Shown piece by piece: positions 8,912 to 21,033 of a DNA stretch of 64,000 nucleotides (position 1 is its first letter; the number at the start of each line of letters is the position of its first letter). This DNA comes from Brachypodium distachyon. Taxonomy: Eukaryota; Streptophyta; Magnoliopsida; Poales; Poaceae. Below the pieces are notes generated by a model. It was not told where the DNA came from and searched no databases. It saw only the letters and a list, made by a program, of their open reading frames with translations. Made by a program: the position numbers and the translations under genes. The stretch spans positions 2,232,001 through 2,296,000 of the forward strand of contig NC_016132.3 in NCBI RefSeq assembly GCF_000005505.3. The letters run 5' to 3'.

Positions 8912-11326
8912 TCATTGCAGCATGCACTGTTAACCCTCTAATGGTTTTCATCTAAGAGATTTTTTTTATGAATCAAGCATGTTCTGTGTTCATATATTCA
9001 TTTTGATTTACTGTTAGACACATTTATCCAGAATGCCAGAAAAAAGCTATATGCCAACTTGTGATCACACATGAGATATTGCATGGGATAACGAAATTCT
9101 TAGAACTGTATCCGTATAAATAACTTACCAGGCAATAGTTGCTCGGTGCTTTGCAACTCCATTTTGAAGTAGGAACGCAGCTCAGATAATGGCACCAAGA
9201 ACAGTTCTCGCTAGCATTGAACCCTTTCATTAGCAATACAAAGCCAATGGTGAACCTGCCAATAGTGAAGTTTAGCAAAGGCAACTGAAACCTAGAGGAT
9301 TAATAGATCATTATTGTTTGTGTGCAGATCAGGAAGGTATTTACCCAGAGATTAATATCATCAAAGCAATCACCAAAAGTATAATTTGATATGTCTTGTA
9401 CTTGCATTTAGTTGGGCCTGTGGATAATCCAAGAGGCGAGTTCTTTTGGTTAATGTATCCGAATTGTGGGCGGATTAGGAGGACAAAACCAAGAAAGAAC
9501 CCCGATATAAATCCTCCAATATGAGCAAAGTTATCAACATGCGGAAGGATCCCAACAGCTAAGTTGATAGCAATGATCATAACAAGAGTCAATAAAGCTG
9601 CAAACTGTATTTTAAAACAATAATGAAGTTAGACACAAGAACTATGGTACAGTTTGTAAAAATACATGGTAGATTTTAGAACCAACCTTATTCTCATATA
9701 TTGTCCAATTTGTTATCAGCTCGGACAGCATGGAGCCCAGTAATCCAAACAGTGCACCTGAAGCACCGACAGAGATATTTGACACCATAAATAGAGCAGA
9801 CAGCAAGCTACCACCAACCCCTGAGATCACATATAGTGTGCCGATCCTCACTGCATTGAAAAAATCCTGGTCAAGTTAGATATTGCTATTAGCTCTTGAA
9901 GGAACTGTCTAGGCTCCAGAGAAGTGAAGGTGCAAAATTTGTGCAATGAAATGAAGAACAAGTTCGATGCAAAATTATGTTTATACTTACGGAAACCGAA
10001 TTCCTTCTCAAGCCTGATTCCAATCATAAGGAGACTGAGCATATTAGCAAGTATGTGGATAACACCAGCATGTAACCAAATGCAAGTGATGAGGCGCCAC
10101 CCTTCGTGATCTTTGGCAACTTTACTAGTTTCAAGTGCCCCCATTTTCAACAATCTAACGAATTGGTACACATGTTAGTTACCTCTTATCAGACAATACT
10201 CACAAGGGTGAAAAGAAAATATTGCGGACTTCTTTTCATACATTACAAGAAAAGAAGCGACAATGTTGGAACAGACCAAGGGAAAATGTGAAGATCATTC
10301 AACACTGGTGCATCTAACGGATGCTAAAAAAATGAAGTTATGCCGAGTCTTCCCATATCCACCTCGCTTGACACTTCTAACTAGAACAACTGATTATTCA
10401 ACCTTGCCACGGCGCAAATGCTCCAACTTATGAGTTATGCTTAAAACTTCAAAATGCCTACTTCTAGTCTAGAATAAAAAAGTTTCAGTGTCCACAACAA
10501 CCACAGATGTATGGATAGGTGCAACTTTGATGAAATTCAAACAAGTGACATCATAAGAACTTCTTTTAAAATGAAAAGCAAGCAGGCAACACTGATCAAA
10601 TATGAAGTATGAAGTTTGAACCTTCTTGACCAAAGAAACAGCATCTGAACTATAGACAAGGTAGTCATATCAGTTTAAAATCACTAAGAAAGTAAGAAGG
10701 CAAGGCTATTTGTCTCCTGCCAAATCAAGGAGCGCCTAGATTTTGTACAAAATTTCAAACTAACAGCTAAATTACTCAAAGGCCATACCTACAGCCATGA
10801 ATTTAGGTCGAAAGCAAAGGGCGTTGGCTCAAATCTAAATCATTCCACACAATGCAGGCATCTAGAACAAGAGAATGACCCCAAAGATCCAAACATTTCA
10901 GGGGGCGGCTTACGTGGCGGAAGAGGGCCCAACGAGGGGGTTCTCCCTGTACGACTGGAACGCGAACCTCCCGAGCTCCGGCTCCAGCAAGCATCCCTGC
11001 GCAGCGCCCGCCCCGCCGACGGAGCCGCCGATCGCGGCGCCGGCGGCCGCGGCGTGGGCGGGGCAGTCGTTCTCGTACATTGTGAGGACGAAGAGGGCGA
11101 TGTTGGCTACGATGAAGAGCGGCACCAGGAAAGGGAACCACCTCCGGAACGGCCGGAACTCCTGCGGCGGCTGCGGGTGGCCGCCGTTCCGGTGCTGCGG
11201 GCCGCGGTGGCCGTGGTGGCCGGGGCCCTGGCTGCGCGAGCGGCGCGGGCTCTTGGGCCTGCCTTGGCCGCCGCCGCCGCCTTCGGATTCAATGGGGACC
11301 ACCGCCGTCTCGCCCCGCCGCGGCAT
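8912..11326 (-). CDS. Rhomboid-like intramembrane serine protease (RBL family), 380 aa
   Basis: Exons on the minus strand: 11326-10914, 10154-9991, 9850-9687, 9604-9345, 9255-9129, 8926-8912; together 1143 bases, in phase throughout. Rhomboids cleave membrane proteins within the bilayer, usually in Golgi, plasma-membrane or organelle membranes. The N-terminus (about residues 1-60) is basic and rich in Pro, Gly and Arg, then comes the first membrane helix ([20 protein letters not shown]). The [20 protein letters not shown] helix follows in exon 2. The catalytic Ser is in [11 protein letters not shown] (exon 3) and the catalytic His in [10 protein letters not shown] (exon 4), so the dyad is complete. 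A Cys-rich tail ([11 protein letters not shown]) and a tiny last exon (CMLQ-stop) match the plant RBL1/2/3 type. The start is the first ATG of the GC-rich first exon. Confidence 0.92.
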
Positions 11327-12646
11327 GGCGCCGCCGCCGCCGGCGAGAGGGGCGGCGTCGGGGGGGAGCTGAGGCTGTGCGCGGCGCGAGGAATGCGCGC
11401 GCGCGGAGGCCGCGGGATTGTGCTGCTCGGGCGGGGGCGGGGCCTGGGTTGTTGGGTTGGTGCGCGTGCTGCGGATGGCTCGTGGAAATCGAGATGGTTT
11501 GGGGGAGGAGGAAGCGGAAGAAGAGGCTGCAGGAGAAACCGGAGGTGGAAGAAGAGAGGACCTCTATTCTTGGCGTTTTCCCAAAAGGGAAACAAAAATA
11601 TGCAACGATATTTTCCTTTTTCGAAATTAAATACGCAACGGATTTGAGTAATGGTTTCTGTGTTGAGCTGTTATTTACAGCGGCTGAATGTAATGTCTGG
11701 CTTGTAATAACAGACGGAAGTATAGCAGCAGTGCCAAACGTCACTCCTTGTTCAGTCTCACCTCCTTTCCTGTAAAACTCGCGACCCGTCAGTTTCACTA
11801 AATACTAGCAGTTTTCAGCTGATACTTTTTTAACACTAAATTGAGATGATGATTCTTGCATCAACTATTGCGTTTGTTTGTTTTTTAAACACGAACTACT
11901 ACGTCTGTCATAAGCAAAGAAATCTCTAATTTAAGCAAACTACCTTTGCTTAGCAGTAATATCTCACTTAGCATCTCACAATCTTGTCCAAATGAAAACT
12001 TGGGTACATATTCTTCATCACATCGTACTTGGACAACAATACCCAGTGTCCCAGTGAGATGAAAAAGAATTAGCCAGATCTACAGGAATCTACATTTGGA
12101 ATCTGCGACAAGTGTATAAAAGGATTAGCCAGATCTACAAGCATCTTCAATTTAATTTGGAAGCTGCTATGGGTGCATTTCCCGTATCATCACCTCACTC
12201 GTAGCTTTATTTTGTCACACATCATCACACAGACAGAAATTGTATCATAATTTCGCATACTCAATTTATTGTTGGTTTGTCACACTAATGTTGTTTAGAT
12301 TCCATAAACAAGGCATCACGTCCTTCCAGATACATCCGAACTCAACTTATAGCCAGATCAGATTCCATCAACATTTATACAGTATAGAGGCATCACTCTC
12401 CGCGCTTGAAACACACTATGATCATGCATAGTGATGGTATCTATAGGAGCATCTGTGGTAAAAATGCCGAAGTTCCAGAAGCATGAGCGATGCACCCCAC
12501 CAGGCTATGGAAAAAATTTGATCAACAATCCAAGATTATCCAAGCAATTTGATCCACCGATGGCGGTGGTGGTACAGTGCTTGATACTGCTTCAGCAGCC
12601 TGCTGCAGACTCATACATGCAGGGCAAGGCCGTCGGAGTGGATAGT
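11327..12646. other. Intergenic: rhomboid upstream region and IWS1 3' flank
   Basis: The first roughly 250 bases are GC-rich and probably hold the rhomboid promoter and 5' UTR; long overlapping open frames there reflect base composition. Around 12,070-12,170 a segment with attagccagatctaca is tandemly repeated with about 60-base spacing. I see nothing coding. Confidence 0.45.
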
Positions 12647-15600
12647 TTACAAGTACTTGACCATCCCGCGGCCTTCCACACTAAGCTTTGATGCCTGCAG
12701 ATTTTTCTTCTTTGGTGCTTTCAGCTGCTGCAGTTTCTTGTTCATCTGCATTACAACATGAAGGATAAATGGTCTTGCTCCCACAATTTATAACTACATG
12801 CTAGTATCAAATGCAATCAGTCTAGAAGGTGGGGGACAGAACCTTCAGACGGCGCTGGTCTTGGACAACTTGCTTAGCACGAGCCCGTATCTGTTCGGGG
12901 TCAATTTTGGACTGTGGACGAATGACGAAGTCTAAGGGCGATGCTTCTGGCCTAGAGGCGTGCTGCCTAGAACCACTTTGCCCAGACTTGCGCCTGTATC
13001 CAGAACACAGAACAAATTAATTTTAAAAATGTGGATGGCATGCAACCTGCATCAGATGTAACACAAATAAAATGTATGACTGGACTTACTGAGAGAAGTC
13101 AGCATCAAGATCATCATCTCTGGATTCCATTCCAGAACTACTTGAAGAAGGCCTTAATTGAAGGAAAGCATAACCAAGAAAAATAGAGATCAGGGACAGA
13201 AAACTAAAAATAGAATACTGCCAATCAGACATTAGGCCATGCAATGGATCATAAGTGAATGAGAAGTGCGGCACTCACTTCTTCATTTGAGGACGCCGGT
13301 AAGGAGCTCTTTCATCATCATATCTCCTCATATCCTCAAACCTCGTGCTCTTTTGGAATATTGGTCGACTCTGTAATTTTTTTGTTCACATTAGTCACAG
13401 AGACCAGCTAGCCTTCAGCATAAAATACAAATGCTTAGAAAGAACAAGACATTACCCATTTATCAACTAGTTCCTTGGCTAATTTTCGATTGGAAGTAGT
13501 CTCCTCATCAGATTTTGACAAAAACATGATAACCTGTACAGCAACAAAGGAATACAGTTGATAGTTAAGGATCACACATAATCTAAGGATAACCTTCCAG
13601 AATGCAAAAAACTAAAACAAACCTTTCCCAGGCCACTTTTCTTGAGCTGCTCCCTTCTGTCGAATTGCTCCAAATCAATTGGAAACTGTAGAGATAGATA
13701 CAAATCTTCATGAGAAAGAAGACATGCAAGAACGAAAATCAAAATATCAAGTCTTAATAATGAAAATACAAATATCAAGTCATATCATAATAAGGTAACA
13801 ACAATGTTCGATGCTATAACTAGAGATTTCATAGTTCGGAAGGAACAGAGAAAAAAATGTTTCGCCTACATCAGATAGTAACTTCAGTACAGCAGTTCGA
13901 ATATTCATATTTGGCATGCTTCCATCAGGTAAAGGTTCAAGCCAGTTTTTCAGAAGAGTGAGTATTCCATGATCAAGGAATTCCTGCTGGAGATTCTTCC
14001 TGTAAATAGTCATATAGAGATGATGATAATTAGAACTAGCTACAACAGGTAGCAAACGGATTAGTACCAGAGATAAAGTTTTGGTAGGCTACTTCCAAAG
14101 ATCTTACTTTGAAAGAACCTCTATAAGCAGTGGAAGCTTCATAAGTTTGTTAATGGCCGGTTTGGATTGCCTATTTAGGTTCGCATCTTCTTCAGACGCT
14201 ACTTCAAACTCAGCAATGAACTGTTCAACTATAAGACCAATATCTGCACGCGGTCGATCATTTTTCTTCTTCTTCTTACCACCCTTAAAGAGCCGCTCAA
14301 TTTCATCATCCTCTTCAGCTTCCTCTGCCTATAAAAAAGAGAATTAACTCACGTAGTACTTACAAAAGCCATGAATCAACAAAATGTTCTGTAATGTTTC
14401 ATGTAAGATAGCAGGGCACCATAGTTTCATCAACCTTTACCCCCTAAAACTACAATCTACTCCCCCAGGGTCATGTTATGTCATTATATAACAGGTCTAT
14501 ACTGGCATCATTCTTCTATAGCTGAATACAGCATTCCTTAAGTGAATCACAGCACCATGACATATGCAGATTCGCTGCTTAAGCCCATAATGTCCTTAAC
14601 TCGGATATTGGTATTAGTCATCATAATCAACCAATGATATGAAACAAAATCTCTTACGTAGTAAATTCTATGAGGATGAGATTTGTAATAATACAGATAG
14701 TATACGGCATATCCATTTTCTTTCTCTTCACATGTGAACACCAAAGTCCCTATTCAGGTTCAGTGTATTTCCATTCAAACAGGGGTAAAATACCCAACTA
14801 AAAGGCCTTGACTCGACCTTTAAGGTAATTCATCCAAAATTGGCAGTAAGAGGATAACCAATGGCATATGAGCAACTGAGTCTGAATACCTGTGCATAAT
14901 GTCGAGGAGAGTGGCCACCGTTATCATTGTCATAACGGTCAGCTGGGTCAACTCCGGTATCATCAATGAAATTATCATCATCTGCAGTTCTAACACCTTC
15001 TTGGTCATCCTGTTTGGCGAGAAGCCGAGAACAAAATGTTAAAACACAGTATTGTTAATTTGTCCAAGGCTATGTTGCTAACAAGGAGATCAAAAGCAAA
15101 CTCAATTATCATGGAATGAGTAATCATTTCAAGAATATAAGATGTTCCCCGAATAGAATTCAGCAGAACAGTATGGTATCCTATGCAGAAAACAGAAGCT
15201 AGAACCCTTTCACTCAGGCACATGAGCAGCTAAACCAAGCTAAAATTCACACAAAAAAGGTGTGTTTACTCCAACATGCAAGCAGCTACAACTAATTATA
15301 AGTGACGACAGAAGATTGGAGGCAATGGGCAATTACCTCTGAGCCGGCCCCAGCAATGGTATCCCAGAGCTCCTGGATCTCCCTCTCCCCTTCCTCCTGC
15401 TCATCAGCACCACCGCCTTTCCCACCGGAAGACAATCCCCTCCTCTCCCTCTCCACCACCCTATCATCCTTCCTCCTCTTCTTCTCATGCTTTTCCTTGC
15501 CGCCGCCCCTCGCGAGGTCCCTGAGGCTCGACGACCCCTTCCTCTTCCTGGCCGCGTCGGCGTCGTGGTCCTCCAAGCCCTCATCCGCCAGCCCCGCCGC

Positions 15601-15957
15601 CTCCTCGCCCCAATCCTCCAGATCGTCGCCCGGCACGCCACCGCCGCCCTTCTTCAGAAGGCGCTTCCGAGGCCTGGAAGAGGACCCGGCCCCGTCGTCG
15701 CCGTGCACGGGGGTCGGGGAGCGGTCGCGGTTCCAGCCGGCGCCGGCGCCGTCTTCGTCTCCGAGATCGTCCTCGAGGTCTTCGTAGGGCTGGGCCTGCG
15801 GCTCCGGCGAGAGGTCCCGCGCGTCCGGGTCCATGAGCTGCTCGCCGTCCTCGTCGAAGAAGCTGCAAGGGTGGGGATCGGGGTTAGTTACCGTGGTATA
15901 GAGGAGGAAAGAGGGGGTAGGGTGAGTAGGAGGAGACGTAGGTACTTACTCGTCCAT
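12647..15957 (-). CDS. IWS1: Transcription elongation factor IWS1 (SPN1), 516 aa
   Basis: Eleven exons: 15957-15950, 15862-15337, 15009-14890, 14328-14108, 13999-13870, 13685-13623, 13533-13456, 13370-13279, 13152-13090, 12993-12843, 12745-12647. They sum to 1551 bases and close in phase. IWS1 binds SPT6 and RNA polymerase II in the nucleus and, in plants, takes part in brassinosteroid-responsive transcription. The N-terminal half is acidic and Lys-rich (ELWDTIAGAGSE, DDNFIDDTGVDPADRY). The conserved TFIIS N-terminal (LW-type) domain spans exons 4-7 (NKLMKLPLLIEVLSKKNLQQ, ILTLLKNWLEPLPDGSMPN, FPIDLEQFDRREQLKKSGLG, SNRKLAKELVDKWSRPIF). The C-terminus is short and basic, ending GRGMVKYL. The first exon has only eight coding bases; I chose it because it restores the start MDDFFDEDGEQLMDPD. 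Confidence 0.95.
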
Positions 15958-16986
15958 GGCGACGGCGGCGAGATGCGGATCGGAACCCTAGGCGACGAGG
16001 AGGAGGAAGCTGGAGACGAGACGAAGGAAGGTGAGGAGGATATACGAAGCAAGAAGAGAAGAACATGCTACGGTTTGGACTCTCAAGATCAGGATTGGGC
16101 CATAGGTTTGGACTTTGGGCTCCTCATTGGGCCATACCGCCAGAGGCCCAACATGGTCCTCAATAATTTCTCCTACTCCGTATTAAAAAAAAACCCCTAC
16201 CAATTCGATTCCCGATTGGAGGAATCTGTCTCTCCCGCCGCCCGCGCCCTCCTCGCTCTCTCGCAAGTTGCCTCCTTCAGGCTTCAGCACAACCCACCGC
16301 ACGGCCTCCTCCTTCCCCGATACTCCCCTCCGCGTATCCAAGTCCACACCCCTCGCCCCAACCGTCCATCGTGGCCATCACCGACGGGAGCTGGGGCAAC
16401 GGCTGCATCACGCAGCGTCGGCGCGGCTTGGAGGCGGCGTTACTGTCAAGGCCTCGCTGATTTTCCGGTAATGAATCTGCCGATCAAATCGACGAGGGGT
16501 TGGGTAATCGGGGGTGATATCAAAAGGGTGTTGAGATTTACAGCCATAGATACTGCTACTAGATCTGAAGAGTCAAGAACACTAGATTAGGGTTTTACCT
16601 TCTTGTTGTTACAAATGGACAACTCGTGGTTATATAATTATATCTGGGCTATCGATACAGCGAAACTTCAGTTTTAACCACAGCGGCAAGTAATGGCAAT
16701 AGTGGTGAACTATTCACCGTCGAGTAAATTACATTAGTATACTCGGTAGCCGCTGGATCATCTTTGAGTTCTCCCTTCGTCGGGGCCATTGATATTTATG
16801 TATAGAAGAAACCAGTGCAGGTTCACTTTATATTGCTTCCTTTTGTAACTTTTTTAGTCTCAACTAACACTGCTCCTGTCTTAATTAGTTTGCTCTTCAT
16901 TGAAGCAGTCCCACATTTTTTTTACAAGAAATTAAGTTGCCAGGAGCAAGCTGAGAGGTGCATCTCTGTTGGAAAAGTGCAGCGAT
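15958..16986. promoter_or_regulatory. Shared upstream region of IWS1 (-) and the DegP-like gene (+)
   Basis: Two genes start head-to-head about 1 kb apart. 16,200-16,475 is GC-rich and probably a 5' UTR exon of the plus-strand gene, ending at a plausible donor (ttttccg|gtaatg). A second UTR exon starts near 16,926 after ttttacaag. No defined promoter box was identified. Confidence 0.45.
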
Positions 16987-18303
16987 ATGCCTCCGGTAAA
17001 AAGAACTATAAGATTTATTGTTTGTATAAATCATAGTCTTTCCCTTGTCTTCATAATATTTCCAATTCCAAACTGAATACATGGACTAAGCATTACATAT
17101 GTTTTTAATTTTCAGATTGCATCCAAGAAGCAGGTGTTAGATGAATTATCTAAACTCGTATCTCCGTCTGTCGTTGCTATCATTCGATATCGACAAATGG
17201 ATGCTGTTGGATTTGGCACTGGATTTATAATTTTCTCAGATTGCAACAAGGTATTAGTATGTGCACATAAAGTTGTAATCCGGAATGGAGATTCTGTGAC
17301 TGTCCGTTTCCAGGATGAGACGGAGCAGGATGCCAGTGTTTTAATGAGAAACACAAAATCCAATCATGTCATCTTACAAGTAGCCGCTGACTCTTGTCCC
17401 CCTCAGTCTGTTAATTTCAGTGAATGTCCAATTACAAGACAAAACATTTTTACAATTGCTGCGGTGGAAACGAAAGGAAAACTTGGTTTGATGAGTGGAA
17501 CAATAAGGTGCATTGTTATAATTCATAATTTGATTATAGTACTAGACTTCTTAACATTTATATATTTTAACAGTTCTTATTGCAGCATTCCAAACTGCAG
17601 AGCTGTCTGTCAAAATGGAGTGCTTGTGAGTGAAAGTGAAAATATGTTCGCTATGAGTTGCCCTGCAGCAGGACCACAGAAGTTAGGTGAACTTAAATGA
17701 GAGGAATTAGAGTTGATGGGTGCTGCAGTGTTTGATATGAAGGGTCTAGTAATTGGCACAGTTGAATGGGTTGACGATCATTCATATGACATAAAATTTG
17801 CAGTGAAGGCAAGTTGTTTTCTGAATAATCTGGAACATTTGTTAAAGGCTATTGATGAGAAGGTAACTTGTTCTTTCCAAAATTTGTTCTGTTAGAAGAA
17901 CCAAAATTGAAGTTTCACTTAAATGTTTAAGTACATAGTTGCAGATTTATCTTTCAAAGGGTCAGGGAGGCTTTGTCGAAGGTGTTAGCACGAGCAGCCA
18001 GGGAGGTAGTACTTCAGGTTCAGAAAGTAGAAAGAGGTATGTGCACATATTCTTAGGCTCATGTCCCTATCACATCGTGAAAATTTGCACATATGATCTC
18101 TCTATTGTGTGCTTAGGGGGCGTGAGGACTCACTTGGAGGGGGCACAGGGACAGAAAAAAGTTTATGCCTCGACCACATTGAAGTTAATGAGGATGTGGT
18201 CAGTGAAGAAAAGATGAAGTTACACATGTATCCTATCCATGGTAACACGGAGGTTGCAAGACGAGAAGCAATGCGATCGGAACTTGTGAGGCTTGTCACC
18301 TGA
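16987..18303 (+). pseudogene. Trypsin/DegP-like protein gene with in-frame stop
   Basis: Exons: 16987-16995, 17116-17507, 17586-17862, 17945-18036, 18117-18303; 957 bases that keep phase to the final TGA at 18301-18303. The start MPPIASKKQVLDELSKLV and the domain start SPSVVAIIRY resemble the grass family of trypsin-like peptidase (PF13365-type) proteins. Glycine-rich GFGTGFII and VLVCAHKVV keep a His at the usual catalytic position. TGA at 17698-17700 interrupts the frame (GELK-stop-EELELMGAAVFD). Everything downstream remains open and in the same frame, as expected for a recent point mutation such as CGA to TGA. The Ser position reads MGAAVFD, not the classical GNSGGP, so proteolytic activity is doubtful even with readthrough. 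The C-terminal Gly/Ser-rich part has no recognised domain. It could also be a truncated but expressed gene. Confidence 0.72.
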
Positions 18304-18772
18304 AAATCTTCTGAGCATTTGAGGGGCTACGCATCTTCACCAGGTATCGTCATCCGTTACTTGTTTTGCTATGATCCTTTGGTCAAGCAATGTTCATGCT
18401 TGTGGTTTCTAGTGAAGATAGACCTTTTGCACTCTGGAAAGAACTCCGTATCTCTTGTTTGAATACGGAATTGCCAACTGTTTGATCTTTTAAATACAGT
18501 TGATTGTCACCATTGCTGCCTTTCACTTACTTCGTCTGTCTTGTGTGGGACACTTAACTCTGTTCAAAGTAGTGACATTTTTATGATTTCTAGAAACATG
18601 GAGAATAGTATCTCCTATTTTTACTGTATTGGCCTTAAAGATCTAACGTTACGTTTGTGTGTTACTTGTGATGGTAATGTGTTCAGTATCCATTGTATAT
18701 CAGTGCTTTCAAGCATTTTTTTTGTATGGGCAGAGTACCAGGTTAATCTAACCTTTTCTTTTTGTTCAATAG

Positions 18773-19481
18773 ATGCTGGAATCGAGGCAAACAAATGCAT
18801 GAACGTGTTTATTGGTATAGAATTCCCTTCATTGCTCTCATCTAATCTTCATGATTGAATTGGAGAAGTCCTCTAGTTTCTCATAAAAAGAATTACCCTG
18901 TAACTAACATTTTCATTGTGCGATTGCCCATGTTCTGCCAGTTTACATTAGTCAGAATTGTGCAGAAAAGATTTGTAATGTACCAGTAGTAAATTATGAG
19001 TTTTTTTACATTTAGTTGCAAATTTAATTAAGTGCAATAGGAAAAGAGTTGATATATGCTCTTGAACTGACTGAAGTCAATAAATTCATAACCCTGTTAC
19101 TTTTGGAACTTCAGATTGTTAATGTTTTTTTTTGTTCATGCTCACAGCAAGGAACCCTGACGAGGTGTGTTCAGAAAACGGTATTTCTGTCGAACCATTT
19201 GACCTGAATCATTTCTTTGGCGAGGATGGCAAGATTTATGGCTACAAAAATCTCAAGGTAAAGAAAGTTTATTACTGTAATTAACATGATCAAATAGTAG
19301 ACACCCCAATCCTCCTTGTTCAAGCTGTTTATTATTTTGTCTAAGTTTAACAGGCCTGTTACTTGCAATATGAGATTCTCTTTGTTTGCATCTAATATTT
19401 CACTTGGTACAGATCAAGGTGTGGATAAGTGCTATATCATTTCATGCGTATGCTGATATTTCATTCGTGGAAACATCAGAT
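18773..19481 (+). pseudogene. HAT1: HAT1 (type B histone acetyltransferase) N-terminal gene fragment
   Basis: Three consecutive exons in matching phases, 18773-18814, 19148-19257 and 19413-19481, encode AGIEANKCMNVFI, then [20 protein letters not shown] and [17 protein letters not shown], then [18 protein letters not shown]. This is the N-terminal domain of HAT1 (HAG2 in plants), which acetylates newly made histone H4 in the cytoplasm. The acetyl-CoA-binding GNAT domain and the rest of the gene are absent. After 19481 the sequence becomes unrelated repeats, and no first exon was found upstream. The exon-intron structure is kept, so it came from genomic DNA. Confidence 0.8.
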
Positions 19482-20209
19482 GTGAGTACTAGTTCATCTT
19501 AAATAGTGCAAGTATTCGTTACTCTATTGTGATTTTTTGAAACTTTGATAAGCCACGGATCCTGACTTACGTGCACAGAACTACATATGATATTACATTA
19601 TTTTGTCTCCTATGACTGCAATTTACTGTGAGGTGCTTTTAAATTATAATCTTATGTCTTGTCCTTTCCATTCTAAAGAACATTGCTAATTCTGATGAGT
19701 AACCAGAGTTACTCATCAGGTTTGACACGTCAGATTGATGGACGAAGGTGTCCTGGCAGGGCTGCAATTCTCGCCGTAGCTGCGAGACGGTGTACAAGTC
19801 GAGGATGGCCTTTGACACGTGATTGAACTTGGTAAGTTTTGTGTAAGTTTAGCCGGTGGTTCTGTTTTATGTGATGTTGACGTGTGATTGTAAAACCTCT
19901 ATTTCGTGAGTAATTTAACACCACTTTAAAAAAACACGGTCAAAACAATTCTTTGTTATGTTCTAGCCATGAGTTTACCAATCAAGTTTGGAATACATTC
20001 CAGCAAGAAAATAACAAAAAAAAAGCCTTGAAAAAGTAATCAGCATCATATTTCCTTATTTAGTTTAACATAAAAAAAACAAAATTTACAATAAATTTCA
20101 GCAGAATAATACCAAAATTCATCATAATTCACAACCAAAATAGTGTTAAAAAAATAGTATACTCGAGTAATGTTAATTTTCACCACTTGAAGGTCAACTG
20201 AAACTAGTA
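19482..20209. other. Non-coding stretch after the HAT1 fragment
   Basis: No gene is recognised. The stretch is AT-rich; 19,680-19,720 has a short direct/inverted motif (gatgagtaac / gttactcatc). Confidence 0.4.
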
Positions 20210-20322
20210 CTCCCTCCGTCTCATATTAAGTGACCCAAATTTGTCCAAATATGAATGTATCTATGTTTAAAAAATGTCTAAATACATGTAATAGAAAGTC
20301 ACTTAATATGGGACGGAGTGAG
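20210..20322. mobile_element. Stowaway-type MITE, 113 bp
   Basis: The terminal inverted repeats are ctccctccgtctcatattaa at the left and ttaatatgggacggagtgag at the right. A TA dinucleotide duplication lies on both sides (20208-20209 and 20323-20324). The length and tips are typical of Tc1/mariner-derived Stowaway elements. Confidence 0.9.
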
Positions 20323-21033
20323 TAGTTAATATGAACATTGTGCAAAATTTAAATGGTAAATTTAAAAAGCAGAAATTCCGAGTGGTACTTGAGCGTTTAA
20401 ACAATTTGTGAATACTGTATATACCATATACTGAATTCCCTCTCAAATTTGCGAAAGAAAATAATTACTCCACTGTACCAGTGCTACCGTCTAGGCCTTT
20501 CCGCTGCCTCACCTGAGTCCCGCCTGGCCTACCACCGCGTGCCCTAGAGCTGCCGCCATCGGCGACGCCTCAATCTCGCCCACGCCGCCCCTCTCACGCC
20601 CGTCGCCGCCATCGCCATCGCCGTTCCCCTCTTTCCTCGTCGGGACATCGCGTCGTTCTTGCTGTCTCCACCCCCATCCGCAGTCGACTTTGGCCACCAG
20701 GTCTCGAGGTATGCGCTTGTTTCCATCCAGCGATTAATTAAACCCCACTGGCCTCCGTAATTTCTGGGTGCAGATCGACCCAGCGCACCATCTAGATCCG
20801 CCCTGTGCTAATGATGACTGTCTTAATCTGTTCCATCCGCTTAGCCTGGAAAAGATGCAGAGTAATAAGCGAGAAGGCGTTTCTACGACAATCTCCGACA
20901 AGAAACAAAAAACCTGCATAAGTAGTTGCGGAGGTGAGCCATTGGATTTCAGTTTTGCTACCCCTTCTTTCTCCATGTGTGACCTATACATACAGCTTTA
21001 TCATAGCACCTTCACCAGAATTTGTGTTGTCTA
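20323..21033 (+). promoter_or_regulatory. Upstream region and probable 5' UTR exons of the two-domain gene
   Basis: 20,500-20,710 is GC-rich, then a probable intron (cgag|gtatgc ... gtgcag|atcg) leads to an exon ending at gcggag|gtgagc (20933). An ATG at 20855 opens a 26-codon frame in that exon (MQSNKREGVSTTISDKKQ). Joining it to the next exon brings a stop or the wrong frame with every acceptor I tried. I therefore treat it as UTR or an upstream open frame. Confidence 0.5.

Noticed and set aside
15487..16590. 367-codon plus-strand open frame
   Set aside because: It is antisense to IWS1 exons 1-2 and the promoter; GC-rich composition explains it.
20855..20933. ATG at 20855 as start of the two-domain protein
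   Set aside because: No acceptor joins this exon to the next in frame without a stop; the frame from 21034 works without it.
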